A stretch of DNA of 64,000 nucleotides from Rhizobium sp. 18065 (GTDB lineage Bacteria; Pseudomonadota; Alphaproteobacteria; Rhizobiales; Rhizobiaceae): positions 20,079 through 84,078 of the forward strand of contig NZ_CACSJP010000015.1 in NCBI RefSeq assembly GCF_902706095.1. Direction: 5' to 3'. Position 1 is the first letter of the stretch; each line of letters starts with the position of its first letter. Shown here in pieces: positions 32,770 through 44,615 of this stretch. The translations under genes were made by a program, and so were the position numbers. The notes under the pieces are model-generated. The model saw nothing but the letters and a program-made list of their open reading frames with translations, made no database searches and was not told the DNA's origin.

Positions 32770-33339
32770 TCAGTTGCGGCCGACGGTGACCTTCACCATG
32801 CGGTCGGGGTTCGAGACTTCGCCATTGCCACCCTCGCCACGCTTGATCTTGTCGACGGCATCCATGCCGGCAACAACCTTGCCGACGACCGTGTACTGGC
32901 CATTGAGGAAGCCACCATCGGCAAACATGATGAAGAACTGCGAATTGGCGGAATTCGGATCCTGGCTGCGGGCCATGCCGATGGTGCCGCGTTCGAACGG
33001 CACGCTGGAAAATTCGGCCGGAAGGTCCGGCATGCTGGAGCCGCCGGTACCGGCGCGCGAGGCGTCGAAGCCGCTTTCCATGTCGCCGAACTGCACATCG
33101 CCGGTCTGGGCCATGAAGCCCTCGATGACGCGGTGGAAGGCAACGTTGTCATATTCGCCCTTCTTGGCGAGTTCCTTGATCTGCGCGACATGCTTGGGGG
33201 CGATGTCCGGCATCAACTGGATAACGACCGGGCCATCCTTGAGCTGGATGGTAAGGAAATCGTCGTTCGACTGGGCCTGCGCGGTGCCGAACCCGGCGAC
33301 GGCCAGGAAAAATGCGGTTGCGAGATGGACGAGCTTCAT
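32770..33339 (-). CDS. ppiA: Exported peptidyl-prolyl cis-trans isomerase (cyclophilin)
   Basis: A 189-residue paralogue of the neighbouring cyclophilin. The start at 33339 is chosen for its CCGGAG site; a second ATG at 33354 is possible. Residues 1-22 are a signal peptide ending AQA, so this copy acts in the periplasm. Active-site motifs FHRVIEGFMAQTGDVQFG and GTIGMARSQDPNSANSQFFIMF are intact. The pair looks like a tandem duplication that acquired separate locations. Confidence 0.9.
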   Translation of the reverse strand: MKLVHLATAFFLAVAGFGTAQAQSNDDFLTIQLKDGPVVIQLMPDIAPKHVAQIKELAKKGEYDNVAFHRVIEGFMAQTGDVQFGDMESGFDASRAGTGGSSMPDLPAEFSSVPFERGTIGMARSQDPNSANSQFFIMFADGGFLNGQYTVVGKVVAGMDAVDKIKRGEGGNGEVSNPDRMVKVTVGRN

Positions 33340-33363
33340 GGTCACTCCGGTCATGTCTGGGGC

Positions 33364-33858
33364 TCAGCGCCCGTGTTTTGATTTGAGGGCAGCGAGAACA
33401 GCCGCCGGGACGAAGGCGCTGACATCGCCACCCATGGCGGCGATCTGCCGGACCAATGTGGCGGTAATGGGCCGCGACGCGGTTCCGGCCGGCAGGAAGA
33501 CGGTCTGCACATGCGGTGCCATTTGCGCGTTCATTCCGGCCATCTGCATTTCATAATCGAAATCGGTGCCGTCGCGCAGGCCGCGCACGAGAAGGCGCGC
33601 ACCGTGATGGTGCGCGGCATCGACAGCCAGGCCATCGAAGGACACGACATCGACATCCCCTGCCCGGTCCGGCAGCGTCTCCGCCAGCGCCTTGCCAATC
33701 AACGTGGCACGCTCCTCATAGGAAAAGAGCGGCGTCTTGCCGGGATGGATGCCGATCGCGACGGTAACTTTGCCGGCGACATTGAGCGCCTGGACGAGCA
33801 CATCGAGATGACCGTTGGTCATTGGATCGAATGAGCCTGGATAAAATGCCGTTGTCAT
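33364..33858 (-). CDS. coaD: Phosphopantetheine adenylyltransferase
   Basis: A 164-residue nucleotidyltransferase of coenzyme A synthesis (4'-phosphopantetheine plus ATP gives dephospho-CoA). It begins TTAFYPGSFDPMTNGHLDVLVQAL with the (T/N)xGH motif, and RGLRDGTDFDYEMQMAGMN is the signature for the substrate site. It lies upstream of the two cyclophilins on the same strand with a 24-base gap to the exported one. Confidence 0.95.
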   Translation of the reverse strand: MTTAFYPGSFDPMTNGHLDVLVQALNVAGKVTVAIGIHPGKTPLFSYEERATLIGKALAETLPDRAGDVDVVSFDGLAVDAAHHHGARLLVRGLRDGTDFDYEMQMAGMNAQMAPHVQTVFLPAGTASRPITATLVRQIAAMGGDVSAFVPAAVLAALKSKHGR

Positions 33859-34083
33859 GACATCCCGATCATTGTTTTCGACCGCCTTTTGTCACGGAAG
33901 ACGGCTCACCGCAAGCGATTTGCCACATTGGCTCCAAGCATCCGGCCAGCCGCTTCCACTCCGGCACGGCGACGCACCATAGTGAGTGAACGGCCGATGA
34001 ACGGCGCATTCAACGTCGTTTCAGGTCGACCACGTTAGAAACGCATCATCGTCAACACGCGCCTTCAAGATAAAGGTCCAGCC

Positions 34084-34242
34084 ATGCTTGCCATCCTCAT
34101 CGCTTCAGCCATTGCCGCTTCGCTTCTGGTTGAACTCGGACTTGCCGTGACACGGGCCTTGCTTGAGACAACGCATGATGAACACGAAGATGAACGCCAG
34201 ATGAACAGCGTGTTCAAGCGCACTTCAGACGCTGTTCATTAA
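34084..34242 (+). CDS. Small single-helix membrane protein (52 aa)
   Basis: ATG at 34084 with AAAGG seven bases upstream. The product is a hydrophobic helix (LAILIASAIAASLLVELGLAV, residues 2-22) followed by a charged helical tail with a HDEHEDER acidic patch and a basic end. Topology with the tail in the cytoplasm is likely. No family name known to me. First of three micro-protein genes in the interval between coaD and gyrA. Confidence 0.55.
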   Translation: MLAILIASAIAASLLVELGLAVTRALLETTHDEHEDERQMNSVFKRTSDAVH

Positions 34243-34324
34243 ACACATTTCTACACTGCGCAGGAACCATTCCTGATCGCGAACATTATTACGGCAGACT
34301 GCCGAGTTTCGAAGGACTAGCGCC

Positions 34325-34477
34325 ATGCATGACAAAGTTACCCTGATCAACCTGGTTTGGATGATGATGATGACTGCCATGGTTGCGACTTCCGCAACCT
34401 TCTATGTCAACGACAGCAAAGACGCCAAGTATTACGGCCCGCCGATGACCGCCCGCTACCACAGCTTCGGTCATTAA
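34325..34477 (+). CDS. Small membrane protein (50 aa)
   Basis: ATG at 34325 with an AAGGA site upstream. A short N-terminus (MHDKVT) precedes one hydrophobic helix containing four consecutive methionines (LINLVWMMMMTAMVATSATF), then a polar, tyrosine-rich tail ending YHSFGH. The tail is predicted outside. Function unknown; the Met/His-rich make-up invites a thought of metal contact, which is speculation. Confidence 0.5.
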   Translation: MHDKVTLINLVWMMMMTAMVATSATFYVNDSKDAKYYGPPMTARYHSFGH

Positions 34478-34535
34478 TCGGATATCAAATCTTCGCCGCT
34501 AGATACGAAACGTCGCTGAAAAAGAAAGGAAGACC

Positions 34536-34670
34536 ATGTTTTTGACCCTCACGGTTCTTGCCGCTCTCATCAGTGGTATGTTCGTCGCCTCCGTGGCGTC
34601 TACCGTCACGGCGCTGAAGCGCGAAAATGATGATTTCCGGGCCATGATGGAGCGCCGCAAGGCCTTCTAA
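34536..34670 (+). CDS. Small single-helix membrane protein (44 aa)
   Basis: ATG at 34536 with an AAAGGAAGA site seven bases upstream, the best of the three. The product has a hydrophobic helix (FLTLTVLAALISGMFVASVAS) then a charged cytoplasmic tail (LKRENDDFRAMMERRKAF). A strong terminator follows about 80 bases later, so the three small genes may share a transcript. No known family. Confidence 0.55.
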   Translation: MFLTLTVLAALISGMFVASVASTVTALKRENDDFRAMMERRKAF

Positions 34671-34751
34671 GCTCTTACAGAGCGGCCAACCCGGCGGATC
34701 CACACGCGGGTATCAAGAAGCCGCAACGGACTTGATGTCAGACCTCCAGTC

Positions 34752-34788
34752 AAAAAGCCCGCCAGGACGACAGTCCGGCGGGCTTTTT
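34752..34788. terminator. Strong bidirectional terminator
   Basis: AAAAAGCCCGCC (34752-34763) pairs with GGCGGGCTTTTT (34777-34788), with GGAC/GTCC extending the stem inwards. It separates the small membrane-protein genes from the convergent gyrA. A second GC hairpin without T run (34823-34846) lies closer to the gyrA stop. Confidence 0.9.
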
Positions 34789-34860
34789 CGTATTTTCTGA
34801 TTATCGTCGAAGCGAAGGAGCGGCCGGCCCGAAGTTTAGGGCCGGCACTACATTCCAGCT

Positions 34861-37683
34861 TTACTCGGCAGTCGGCTCGGCAGTATCGGGACCACCTTCG
34901 ACAGGCGCCTGCGTGACCTCTCCCTCGACCGCCTCGACTACATCTTCCTCGCCTTCCGGCTCGCTGATGCGCTCGACGGAGACAACCTTCTCATCCTTGG
35001 CGGTCGAGAAGATGGTGACGCCCTTGGTCGCACGGCTGGCGATACGGATGCCGTCGACCGGCACGCGGATCAGCTGACCACCGTCGGAGACCAGCATCAA
35101 CTGGTCCTTGTCCTCGACCGGGAAGGCAGCGACCAGTTCGCCAATTTCGCTGGTCTTCGACGTATCGGTGGCGCGAATACCCTTGCCGCCACGGCCCGAG
35201 GTGCGGAAGTCGTAGGACGACGAGCGCTTGCCATAACCCTTCTGGGAAACGGTCAGGACGAACTGCTCCTGCGCCTTCAGCGCTTCGTAGCGTTCGTCGG
35301 AAAGCTGTCCTTCTTCGACCACTTCCTCACCGACCAGCGCGATATCCTCTTCGTCGACGCCCGCTGCGCGGCGTTCCACTGCCGAACGCTTCAGATAGGC
35401 GGCGCGCTCCCAGGGTTCAGCCTCCACGTGGCCGACGATGGTCATCGAGATGATGCGGTCGCCATCGGCGAGCGTAATGCCGCGAACGCCGATTGAATTG
35501 CGGCCCGCAAATACGCGCACTTCGTCGATCGGGAAACGGATGGCCTGGCCGAGTGCGGTGGTCAGAAGCACGTCGTCACCGGGAAGGTTCAGGTCGTGGT
35601 TCGGCGGCACGCAAGTCTCGACATTGAGGATCTCGTCGCCCTCCTCCTCGAGCTTCATCGCGATCTTGCCGTTGCGGTTGACCTGGATGAAGTCGGAAAG
35701 CTTGTTGCGGCGCACGGTGCCACGCGTCGTCGAGAACATGACGTCGAGGTTTTCCCAGCTCGTCTCGTCCTCTGGCAATGGCATGATCGAGGTGATGCGC
35801 TCGCCGGGCTCCAGCGGGAACATGTTGATCATCGCCTTGCCGCGCGAAGTCGGCGTGCCGATCGGCAGGCGCCAGACCTTTTCCTTGTAGACGATGCCGC
35901 GCGAGGAGAAGAACAGCACCGGCGTATGCGTGTTCGCGACGAACAGGCGGGTTGCGAAATCCTCGTCCTTCATCGCCATCCCGGAGCGACCCTTGCCGCC
36001 GCGACGCTGGGCGCGGTAGGTGGCGAGCGGCACGCGCTTGATGTAGCCGGCATGCGACACGGTGACGACCATGTCCTCGCGGGCGATCAGGTCCTCGTCG
36101 TCCATGTCCGGGCCGCCATCCATGATGACGCTGCGGCGCGGCGTACCGAACTCGTCGCGCACGGCGGCAAGTTCGTCCTTGACGATCGTCTGGATGCGCA
36201 GACGCGACGAGAGGATATCGAGGTAATCGGCGATTTCCGCACCGATCTTGTTCAGTTCCTCGTCGATTTCGTCACGGCCGAGAGCGGTCAGGCGTGCCAG
36301 GCGCAGTTCGAGAATGGCGCGGGCCTGCTCCTCGGATAGATTGTAGGTCAGGTCCTCGTTGATCCGGTGGCGCGGATCGTCGATCAGGCGGATCAGCGAT
36401 TCGACGTCCTTGGCCGGCCAGCGGCGCGTCATCAGCTGTTCGCGCGCCGTTGCCGGGTCGGGCGCGCGACGGATCAGGGCGATGACCTCGTCGATATTGG
36501 CAACCGCGATCGCCAGACCAACCAGGACATGGGCGCGATCGCGCGCCTTGCGCAGGAGGAACTTGGTGCGGCGGCTGACCACTTCCTCGCGGAAGGAAAC
36601 GAAGGCGCGCAGCATGTCGAGCAGCGTCATCTGCTCCGGCTTGCCGCTGTTCAGTGCCACCATGTTACAGCCAAACGAGGTCTGCAGCGGTGTGTAGCGA
36701 TAAAGCTGATTCAGGATGACATCGGCATTGGCGTCGCGCTTCAGTTCGATGACGACGCGGTAGCCCTGACGGTCGGACTCGTCGCGCAGGTCGGAAATGC
36801 CCTCGATGCGCTTTTCGCGCACCAATTCGGCCATCTTCTCGATCATCGTCGACTTGTTCACCTGAAAGGGAACCTCGGTGATGATGATCTGCTCGCGGTC
36901 GCCACGCATCGGCTCGACACGGGCAACGCCGCGCATGATCACCGAGCCGCGGCCGGTCTCATAGGCCGACCGGATGCCGGAGCGGCCGAGGATCAGGGCT
37001 CCGGTCGGAAAGTCCGGTCCGGGGATGATCTGCATCAGTTCCGGCAGTTCGATCGCCGGGTTGTCCATCAGCGCGATACAGCCGTTGACCACTTCGACGA
37101 GATTGTGCGGCGGAATGTTGGTGGCCATGCCGACCGCGATGCCGCCGGCGCCGTTGACCAGCAGGTTGGGGAATTTGGCCGGAACGACGACCGGCTCGGA
37201 CATCGTGCCGTCGTAGTTATCGCGGAAGTCGACGGTTTCCTTGTCGAGATCGTCGAGCAGCGCATGCGCCACCTTCTCCAGACGGCACTCGGTGTAACGC
37301 TGGGCTGCCGGCGGATCGCCGTCGATCGAGCCGAAATTGCCCTGACCGTCGATCAGAGGCATACGCAGCGACCAGTCCTGCGCCATGCGGGCGAGCGCGT
37401 CGTAGATCGCCGAGTCACCATGCGGATGGTATTTACCCATCACGTCACCGGTGACGCGGGCGCTCTTGACGTATTTCTTGTTCCAGTCGAGCCCCAGTTC
37501 GTTCATCCCGAAAAGGATGCGGCGGTGCACGGGCTTAAGCCCGTCACGCACGTCTGGAAGCGCGCGGCTCACGATCACGCTCATCGCGTAATCGAGATAG
37601 GACCGCTGCATTTCCTCCATGATGGAAATAGGCTCGATGCCTTGCGGGAACTTGCCGCCGCCGGGAGTGCTTTGCTCAGTCAA
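34861..37683 (-). CDS. gyrA: DNA gyrase subunit A
   Basis: A 940-residue type IIA topoisomerase subunit. The breakage-reunion domain starts IEPISIMEEMQRSYLDYAMSVIVSRALPD; catalytic Tyr130 lies in QRYTEC. The quinolone region reads HPHGDSAIYDALARMAQ with Ser91 and Asp95 (E. coli Ser83 and Asp87), i.e. the sensitive residues. The C-terminal beta-pinwheel carries the GyrA box outline (QRRGGKGRSG at the domain start) and ends in an acidic tail rich in Glu and Val. It is about 65 residues longer than the E. coli protein, mainly in loops of the second half. Monocistronic by context. Confidence 0.97.
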   Translation of the reverse strand: MTEQSTPGGGKFPQGIEPISIMEEMQRSYLDYAMSVIVSRALPDVRDGLKPVHRRILFGMNELGLDWNKKYVKSARVTGDVMGKYHPHGDSAIYDALARMAQDWSLRMPLIDGQGNFGSIDGDPPAAQRYTECRLEKVAHALLDDLDKETVDFRDNYDGTMSEPVVVPAKFPNLLVNGAGGIAVGMATNIPPHNLVEVVNGCIALMDNPAIELPELMQIIPGPDFPTGALILGRSGIRSAYETGRGSVIMRGVARVEPMRGDREQIIITEVPFQVNKSTMIEKMAELVREKRIEGISDLRDESDRQGYRVVIELKRDANADVILNQLYRYTPLQTSFGCNMVALNSGKPEQMTLLDMLRAFVSFREEVVSRRTKFLLRKARDRAHVLVGLAIAVANIDEVIALIRRAPDPATAREQLMTRRWPAKDVESLIRLIDDPRHRINEDLTYNLSEEQARAILELRLARLTALGRDEIDEELNKIGAEIADYLDILSSRLRIQTIVKDELAAVRDEFGTPRRSVIMDGGPDMDDEDLIAREDMVVTVSHAGYIKRVPLATYRAQRRGGKGRSGMAMKDEDFATRLFVANTHTPVLFFSSRGIVYKEKVWRLPIGTPTSRGKAMINMFPLEPGERITSIMPLPEDETSWENLDVMFSTTRGTVRRNKLSDFIQVNRNGKIAMKLEEEGDEILNVETCVPPNHDLNLPGDDVLLTTALGQAIRFPIDEVRVFAGRNSIGVRGITLADGDRIISMTIVGHVEAEPWERAAYLKRSAVERRAAGVDEEDIALVGEEVVEEGQLSDERYEALKAQEQFVLTVSQKGYGKRSSSYDFRTSGRGGKGIRATDTSKTSEIGELVAAFPVEDKDQLMLVSDGGQLIRVPVDGIRIASRATKGVTIFSTAKDEKVVSVERISEPEGEEDVVEAVEGEVTQAPVEGGPDTAEPTAE

Positions 37684-37877
37684 ATCAGGTCACGATCTTT
37701 GTTCGGAATCACTGGAGATTTTATAGCGGAACAGGCGCGAAAGCGCCAATTTCCAGCACGGTTATAAACAGGCTTTTGCGGCTGTGGAAAGGCAATTGCG
37801 TCAATATCTTGGTGCTTGCCTTGCCAAGCCCGCGCGGCTTGCCTCTAAATGACGACTTACACAGGGAGATCTCCGAT

Positions 37878-38507
37878 ATGGCCAGCGCCGACGCCATGAT
37901 TGCCGCCTTCACAACGTTGCTCGTCACGGTCGATCCGCCGGGGCTGGCGCCGCTGTTTCTCGGCCTGACGGTCGGCATGAACAAGAGCCAGCGCCGTCAG
38001 GTCGCGGTGCGCGGATCGGTCATGGGGTTTGCCATCCTCACCGTGTTTGCCCTGTTCGGCGCCACCATCCTCGGCGCTCTCGGCATCTCGATGGGTGCAT
38101 TCCGCATTGCCGGCGGGCTGATGCTGTTTGCCATCGCTTTCGAGATGATCTTCGAGCGCCGCAACGAGCGCAAGGAAAAGACCACCGACGACGCGATCAC
38201 CAAGGATCACATTCACAATCTGGCGGTGTTTCCGCTGGCCATTCCGCTGATCGCCGGTCCGGGCGCGATCTCGGCGACCGTGCTGATTGCCGGGACAATG
38301 AACGACCTGATGGGCAGAGCGCAGCTGATCGGCGTCATCGCCGTGGTTCTCGGCCTGGTCTATCTGGCGCTCAGCGTTGCCGAGCGGCTGAACCGCTTCC
38401 TCGGCGTGACCGGCCGGGCACTGCTGACACGGCTTCTCGGCGTGCTCCTGGCGGCGCTGTCGGTGCAGTTCGTCGTCGATGGGGTGAAGTCAGCCTTCGC
38501 TGCGTGA
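37878..38507 (+). CDS. MarC-family integral membrane protein
   Basis: A 209-residue protein with six predicted membrane helices, starting at the ATG at 37878 after an AGGGAG site. MIAAFTTLLVTVDPPGLAPLFLGLT (NPxG-like VDPPG turn), FRIAGGLMLFAIAFEMIF and FPLAIPLIAGPGAISATVL are MarC family hallmarks. The family was once linked to antibiotic resistance but its transport substrate is not established. Divergent from gyrA, convergent with the TetR gene (11-base gap). Confidence 0.88.
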   Translation: MASADAMIAAFTTLLVTVDPPGLAPLFLGLTVGMNKSQRRQVAVRGSVMGFAILTVFALFGATILGALGISMGAFRIAGGLMLFAIAFEMIFERRNERKEKTTDDAITKDHIHNLAVFPLAIPLIAGPGAISATVLIAGTMNDLMGRAQLIGVIAVVLGLVYLALSVAERLNRFLGVTGRALLTRLLGVLLAALSVQFVVDGVKSAFAA

Positions 38508-38518
38508 AAGCCCCCTTC

Positions 38519-39175
38519 TCACGCACGTCCGAACGCCGTCTTGACGAAGGCGCGGTAGGCGAGCACCTGGCGCTCCAGCACATCCGGCTGGTGGAGAACC
38601 TTCGACATGATGATGCCGCCGTCGATGATGCAGGAGAGCATGGCCGCAAGGTCGGCCAACTCGACATTGGCATTCAGCGGGTGTAGCTTGGAAACCCGCT
38701 CCAGATAACCGAGGAAGCGGGCATTCCACGACATCACGGTTTGGGCGCTGAGTTCGCGGACCTCCCGGTCGAACAGGCGTTCCTGATAGCAGATCGCGGA
38801 AATCAGGCATCCCGGATGTACGCTTGGCAGATCCTTCATCAGTTCGGCCAGGAGTTTCAGGCCGATCAGGAAGGCTTCGAGCGGATCGTCGCTCAATTCC
38901 GCACCGCGACCGAATATGTCGTCGAAGATGTGCTCGTTCTCGGTAATGTAGCGGCGCAGCAAGGCATGGGCGAGTTCATTCTTGTCCCTGAAGTGATAGA
39001 AGAAACCACTCTTGGTAATGCCCGCTTCAGCGATCACCTCCTCGATCGAGGTCGCGGCAAAGCCCTTCGACAGCACGGCGTGCTGCGCGATCTCCAGAAT
39101 GCGCTCGCGTGTCGCGGCGCCTTTTCGGCTCTCCTGCCTGTCCAAGATCTGTACCCTTGGTATGGTTTTCGTCAT
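38519..39175 (-). CDS. TetR-family transcriptional regulator
   Basis: A 218-residue repressor. The start at 39175 gives an N-terminal extension of about 22 residues, then the TetR helix-turn-helix at 24-65 (TRERILEIAQHAVLSKGFAATSIEEVIAEAGITKSGFFYHFRDKNEL). The C-terminal ligand domain is helical and contains DLPSVHPGCLISAICYQERLF, as in the TetR_C_6-type group. It is divergent from the homocysteine methyltransferase gene across 195 bases, so it may regulate that gene, although no clear operator palindrome was found. Confidence 0.88.
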   Translation of the reverse strand: MTKTIPRVQILDRQESRKGAATRERILEIAQHAVLSKGFAATSIEEVIAEAGITKSGFFYHFRDKNELAHALLRRYITENEHIFDDIFGRGAELSDDPLEAFLIGLKLLAELMKDLPSVHPGCLISAICYQERLFDREVRELSAQTVMSWNARFLGYLERVSKLHPLNANVELADLAAMLSCIIDGGIIMSKVLHQPDVLERQVLAYRAFVKTAFGRA

Positions 39176-39370
39176 GGCACGGGACGCCAGCAACCGGCTG
39201 CCGAACACACGAGACGATATAAGTCTTTGAAATAACGATACTTCCCAGCCTCAAGGCTGTGCCGCACCACAAGACCACTGGAACACAATGGCACTGATTT
39301 GCGAGAAATGAGGTCATCGACGGCACAAACATCTGTCGTTGCATATCGATTTTATCATCGGAGACACATC

Positions 39371-40327
39371 ATGGCAAAGTACAGACAGCAACTGCCGCAG
39401 CTTGTCGGCGGCGATTTCCTGACGGATGGCGGGATGGAAACCACCTTCGTCTTTCACCGGGGCATGGAACTGCCGCATTTCGCCGCCTTCCCGCTGCTCG
39501 ACAGCGACGATGGCCGCAGCGAACTGCTCAGCTATATCGAACCCTATATCCTGCTGGCGCAGCAACGCGGCGTCGGCTTCATCCTCGACACGCCGACATG
39601 GCGGGCCAATGCAGACTGGGGCCAGAAGCTCGGCTATGACCGCAAGGCCTTGCACGACCTCAACCTGCGCGCCGTGGACTTCGCCGAAGCCTGCCGGAAC
39701 CGGTGGGAGACGCGTTCAACGCCCGTAGTGATCAGCGGGATCATCGGCCCGCGGGGCGATGCCTACAAGGGCGGCCAGACCGATGTGGCGGAGGCGCTGG
39801 ACTATCATTCCGACCAGGTCGCCAGCTTTGCGCAATCGGCAGCCGACATGGTCTCGGCGATGACGATCAACACGGTCGAAGAGGCAAGCGGCATCGCGCT
39901 TGCCACAGCTGAGCACGGGATTCCGTGTGTGATGTCGTTCACGGTCGAAACCGACGGGCATCTGCTGAACGGCACCAGCCTGCAGGAAGCGATCGAGCGG
40001 ACCGACGAAGCCACCAATGGTGCGCCGATCTACTACATGGTCAACTGCGCCCACCCGACGCATTTCGAGCAGGCCCTGGCTACCGATGCGCCCTGGGTCC
40101 GGCGCATCTATGGCCTGAGGGCAAATGCCTCGGCCAAGAGCCATGCCGAGCTGGACGAAAGCGCAACACTGGATATCGGCGATCCGGCCGATCTGGGGCG
40201 TCGTTACCGGGCGCTGCGGCGAAATTTTCCGGGGTTCCGGATTCTCGGCGGCTGCTGCGGCACGGACCATCGCCATATCGAGGCTATCTGCGAGGCCTGT
40301 ACGCCGTCCGCCGGACTCGCCGCCTGA
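39371..40327 (+). CDS. Homocysteine S-methyltransferase family protein
   Basis: A 318-residue zinc methyltransferase, ATG at 39371 with a GGAG site. It begins with FLTDGGMETTFVFHRGMELPHFAAF; the zinc ligands are Cys in MVNCAHP and the Cys pair in LGGCCGTDHRHI. Members transfer a methyl group from S-methylmethionine or SAM to homocysteine. The substrate of this stand-alone version is not shown by sequence. Divergent from a TetR regulator. Confidence 0.88.
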   Translation: MAKYRQQLPQLVGGDFLTDGGMETTFVFHRGMELPHFAAFPLLDSDDGRSELLSYIEPYILLAQQRGVGFILDTPTWRANADWGQKLGYDRKALHDLNLRAVDFAEACRNRWETRSTPVVISGIIGPRGDAYKGGQTDVAEALDYHSDQVASFAQSAADMVSAMTINTVEEASGIALATAEHGIPCVMSFTVETDGHLLNGTSLQEAIERTDEATNGAPIYYMVNCAHPTHFEQALATDAPWVRRIYGLRANASAKSHAELDESATLDIGDPADLGRRYRALRRNFPGFRILGGCCGTDHRHIEAICEACTPSAGLAA

Positions 40328-40486
40328 CGGCCTAACAGCTGAAAGTCGGCCGTTGAAAGCAAAGCGCCGCCCGCAATTCACTGCGGACGGCATCTTCATT
40401 GCCGATGGACGAAAAATACAGGTCTTGCGACGTGCCGGATCCGGTTGGCTCGATCAGGTCAGACCCGGTTCAACGATGACGGCCGA

Positions 40487-41023
40487 TCAGAACGGGATAT
40501 CGTCGTCCAGATCGCGCGAGAAGCCGCCCGACGGGGCGCTGGAACCACGACCGGCCGAGCCGCCGCCGCGTGGTGCGGATGGGGCAGGAGCCGAACCGTA
40601 ATCGTCATAACCGCCGCCGCTTGCTCCGCCGAAGTCACCACCGCGCGAAGCACCGCCGCCTGCACCGTCTCCGCGACCACCGATCATGGTCAGGGTCGAA
40701 TTGAAGCCCTGCAGAACCACTTCGGTCGAGTAACGTTCATTGCCCGTCTGGTCCTGCCATTTGCGGGTCTGCAGAGCGCCCTCGATATAAACCGTCGAGC
40801 CCTTCTTCAGATACTGCTCGGCGACCTTGCACAGGCCTTCGTTGAAAATGACGACCGTGTGCCATTCGGTCTTTTCCTTGCGCTCGCCGCTGTTCTTGTC
40901 GCGCCAGGTTTCCGATGTGGCAATCCGGAGGTTGGCAATCGGCCGGCCGTCCTGGGTCCGGCGGATTTCAGGATCGGCACCGAGATTGCCGATCAGGATG
41001 ACCTTGTTGACGCTACCAGCCAT
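40487..41023 (-). CDS. ssb: Single-stranded DNA-binding protein
   Basis: A 178-residue SSB starting at the ATG at 41023 (AAGGTGAG upstream). The OB-fold (1-110) contains VNKVILIGNLGADPEIRRTQDGRPIANLRIATSETW and EWHTVVIFNE; then a Gly/Ser/Pro-rich flexible linker and the acidic tip DDDIPF that docks replication and repair enzymes. Divergent from uvrA, the classical arrangement, with an SOS box between them. Confidence 0.97.
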   Translation of the reverse strand: MAGSVNKVILIGNLGADPEIRRTQDGRPIANLRIATSETWRDKNSGERKEKTEWHTVVIFNEGLCKVAEQYLKKGSTVYIEGALQTRKWQDQTGNERYSTEVVLQGFNSTLTMIGGRGDGAGGGASRGGDFGGASGGGYDDYGSAPAPSAPRGGGSAGRGSSAPSGGFSRDLDDDIPF

Positions 41024-41073
41024 GACACTCACCTTACTGCCGCGCCGCCGCGGCGTTCAAAATCCAATTATTT

Positions 41074-41105
41074 CCCACCTTATCCCATTCCATGGGATCG
41101 GTGGG
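41074..41105. promoter_or_regulatory. Long palindromic hairpin in the ssb-uvrA intergenic region
   Basis: CCCACC (41074-41079) pairs with GGTGGG (41100-41105), and inside it ATCCCAT (41082-41088) pairs with ATGGGAT (41092-41098). The 32-base structure lies about 50 bases from the ssb start and would be in the ssb leader or promoter. Function not evident. Confidence 0.5.
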
Positions 41106-41137
41106 GCGTGGACAAACTATAATCCACAAGGAAAAAT

Positions 41138-41152
41138 GTTCTTTATTTGTTC
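41138..41152. promoter_or_regulatory. LexA (SOS) box GTTC-N7-GTTC
   Basis: GTTC-TTTATTT-GTTC is an exact match to the alphaproteobacterial LexA operator and sits between ssb and uvrA, 146 bases before the uvrA start. DNA damage should induce uvrA and probably ssb. Confidence 0.85.
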
Positions 41153-41297
41153 TATTCTTTCGCTAGGATGCTGTCAACAGAATCGAATTGTCATCCCGCG
41201 ATGACGGCAAGTGCTCGACACGCGCCGTCGTTAGACTACATAAGGACAGTCCTCCTCCCGGGATCTCCTGTCCACTGTCCGATCCGAGCCATTTGCC

Positions 41298-44219
<2,922 letters not shown>

Positions 44220-44228
44220 GCTCGACGC

Positions 44229-44615
44229 CTACCAGAGGCACTCGACGGCAAACACGTTGAATGCCTTGTCGGCGGTAACAAGCGTGAGGCTTTCAAGTTT
44301 CGACTGCGCGGCGAGCAGGCGATCGAACGGGTCCTTGTGATCTCCGGTCAGTTGGCCGGCAAGGAGAGCGTGGGATGGTTTAACCGGTAGCAGGACGAAG
44401 CGTTCAGCCATGACATATTTGACGAAATCGGCACAGAGCGTGCCAACTTCTGGCCACTTGCCGAGGCGATGCTTGGTTGCGATTTCAAAAGCCGAGACTG
44501 CGCTGGCGGCGATTTCATTGTCTCCATTGGTCAGAGCCGTGCGCGCTGCAGCGCTGAGACGAGGATCATCCATCAACCACCAGACCAGCGCATGTGTGTC
44601 GAGAAGATATTTCAT
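44229..44615 (-). CDS. VapC-type PIN-domain ribonuclease toxin
   Basis: A 128-residue PIN-domain protein: LLDTHALVWWL with the first catalytic Asp, AVSAFEIATKHRLGK with the conserved Glu, KDPFDRLLAAQS and LVTADKAF with the later acidic residues. The set is complete, so the nuclease should be active. Such toxins cut tRNA or rRNA. Its ATG overlaps the antitoxin stop by four bases, typical of a toxin-antitoxin operon. Confidence 0.88.
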   Translation of the reverse strand: MKYLLDTHALVWWLMDDPRLSAAARTALTNGDNEIAASAVSAFEIATKHRLGKWPEVGTLCADFVKYVMAERFVLLPVKPSHALLAGQLTGDHKDPFDRLLAAQSKLESLTLVTADKAFNVFAVECLW

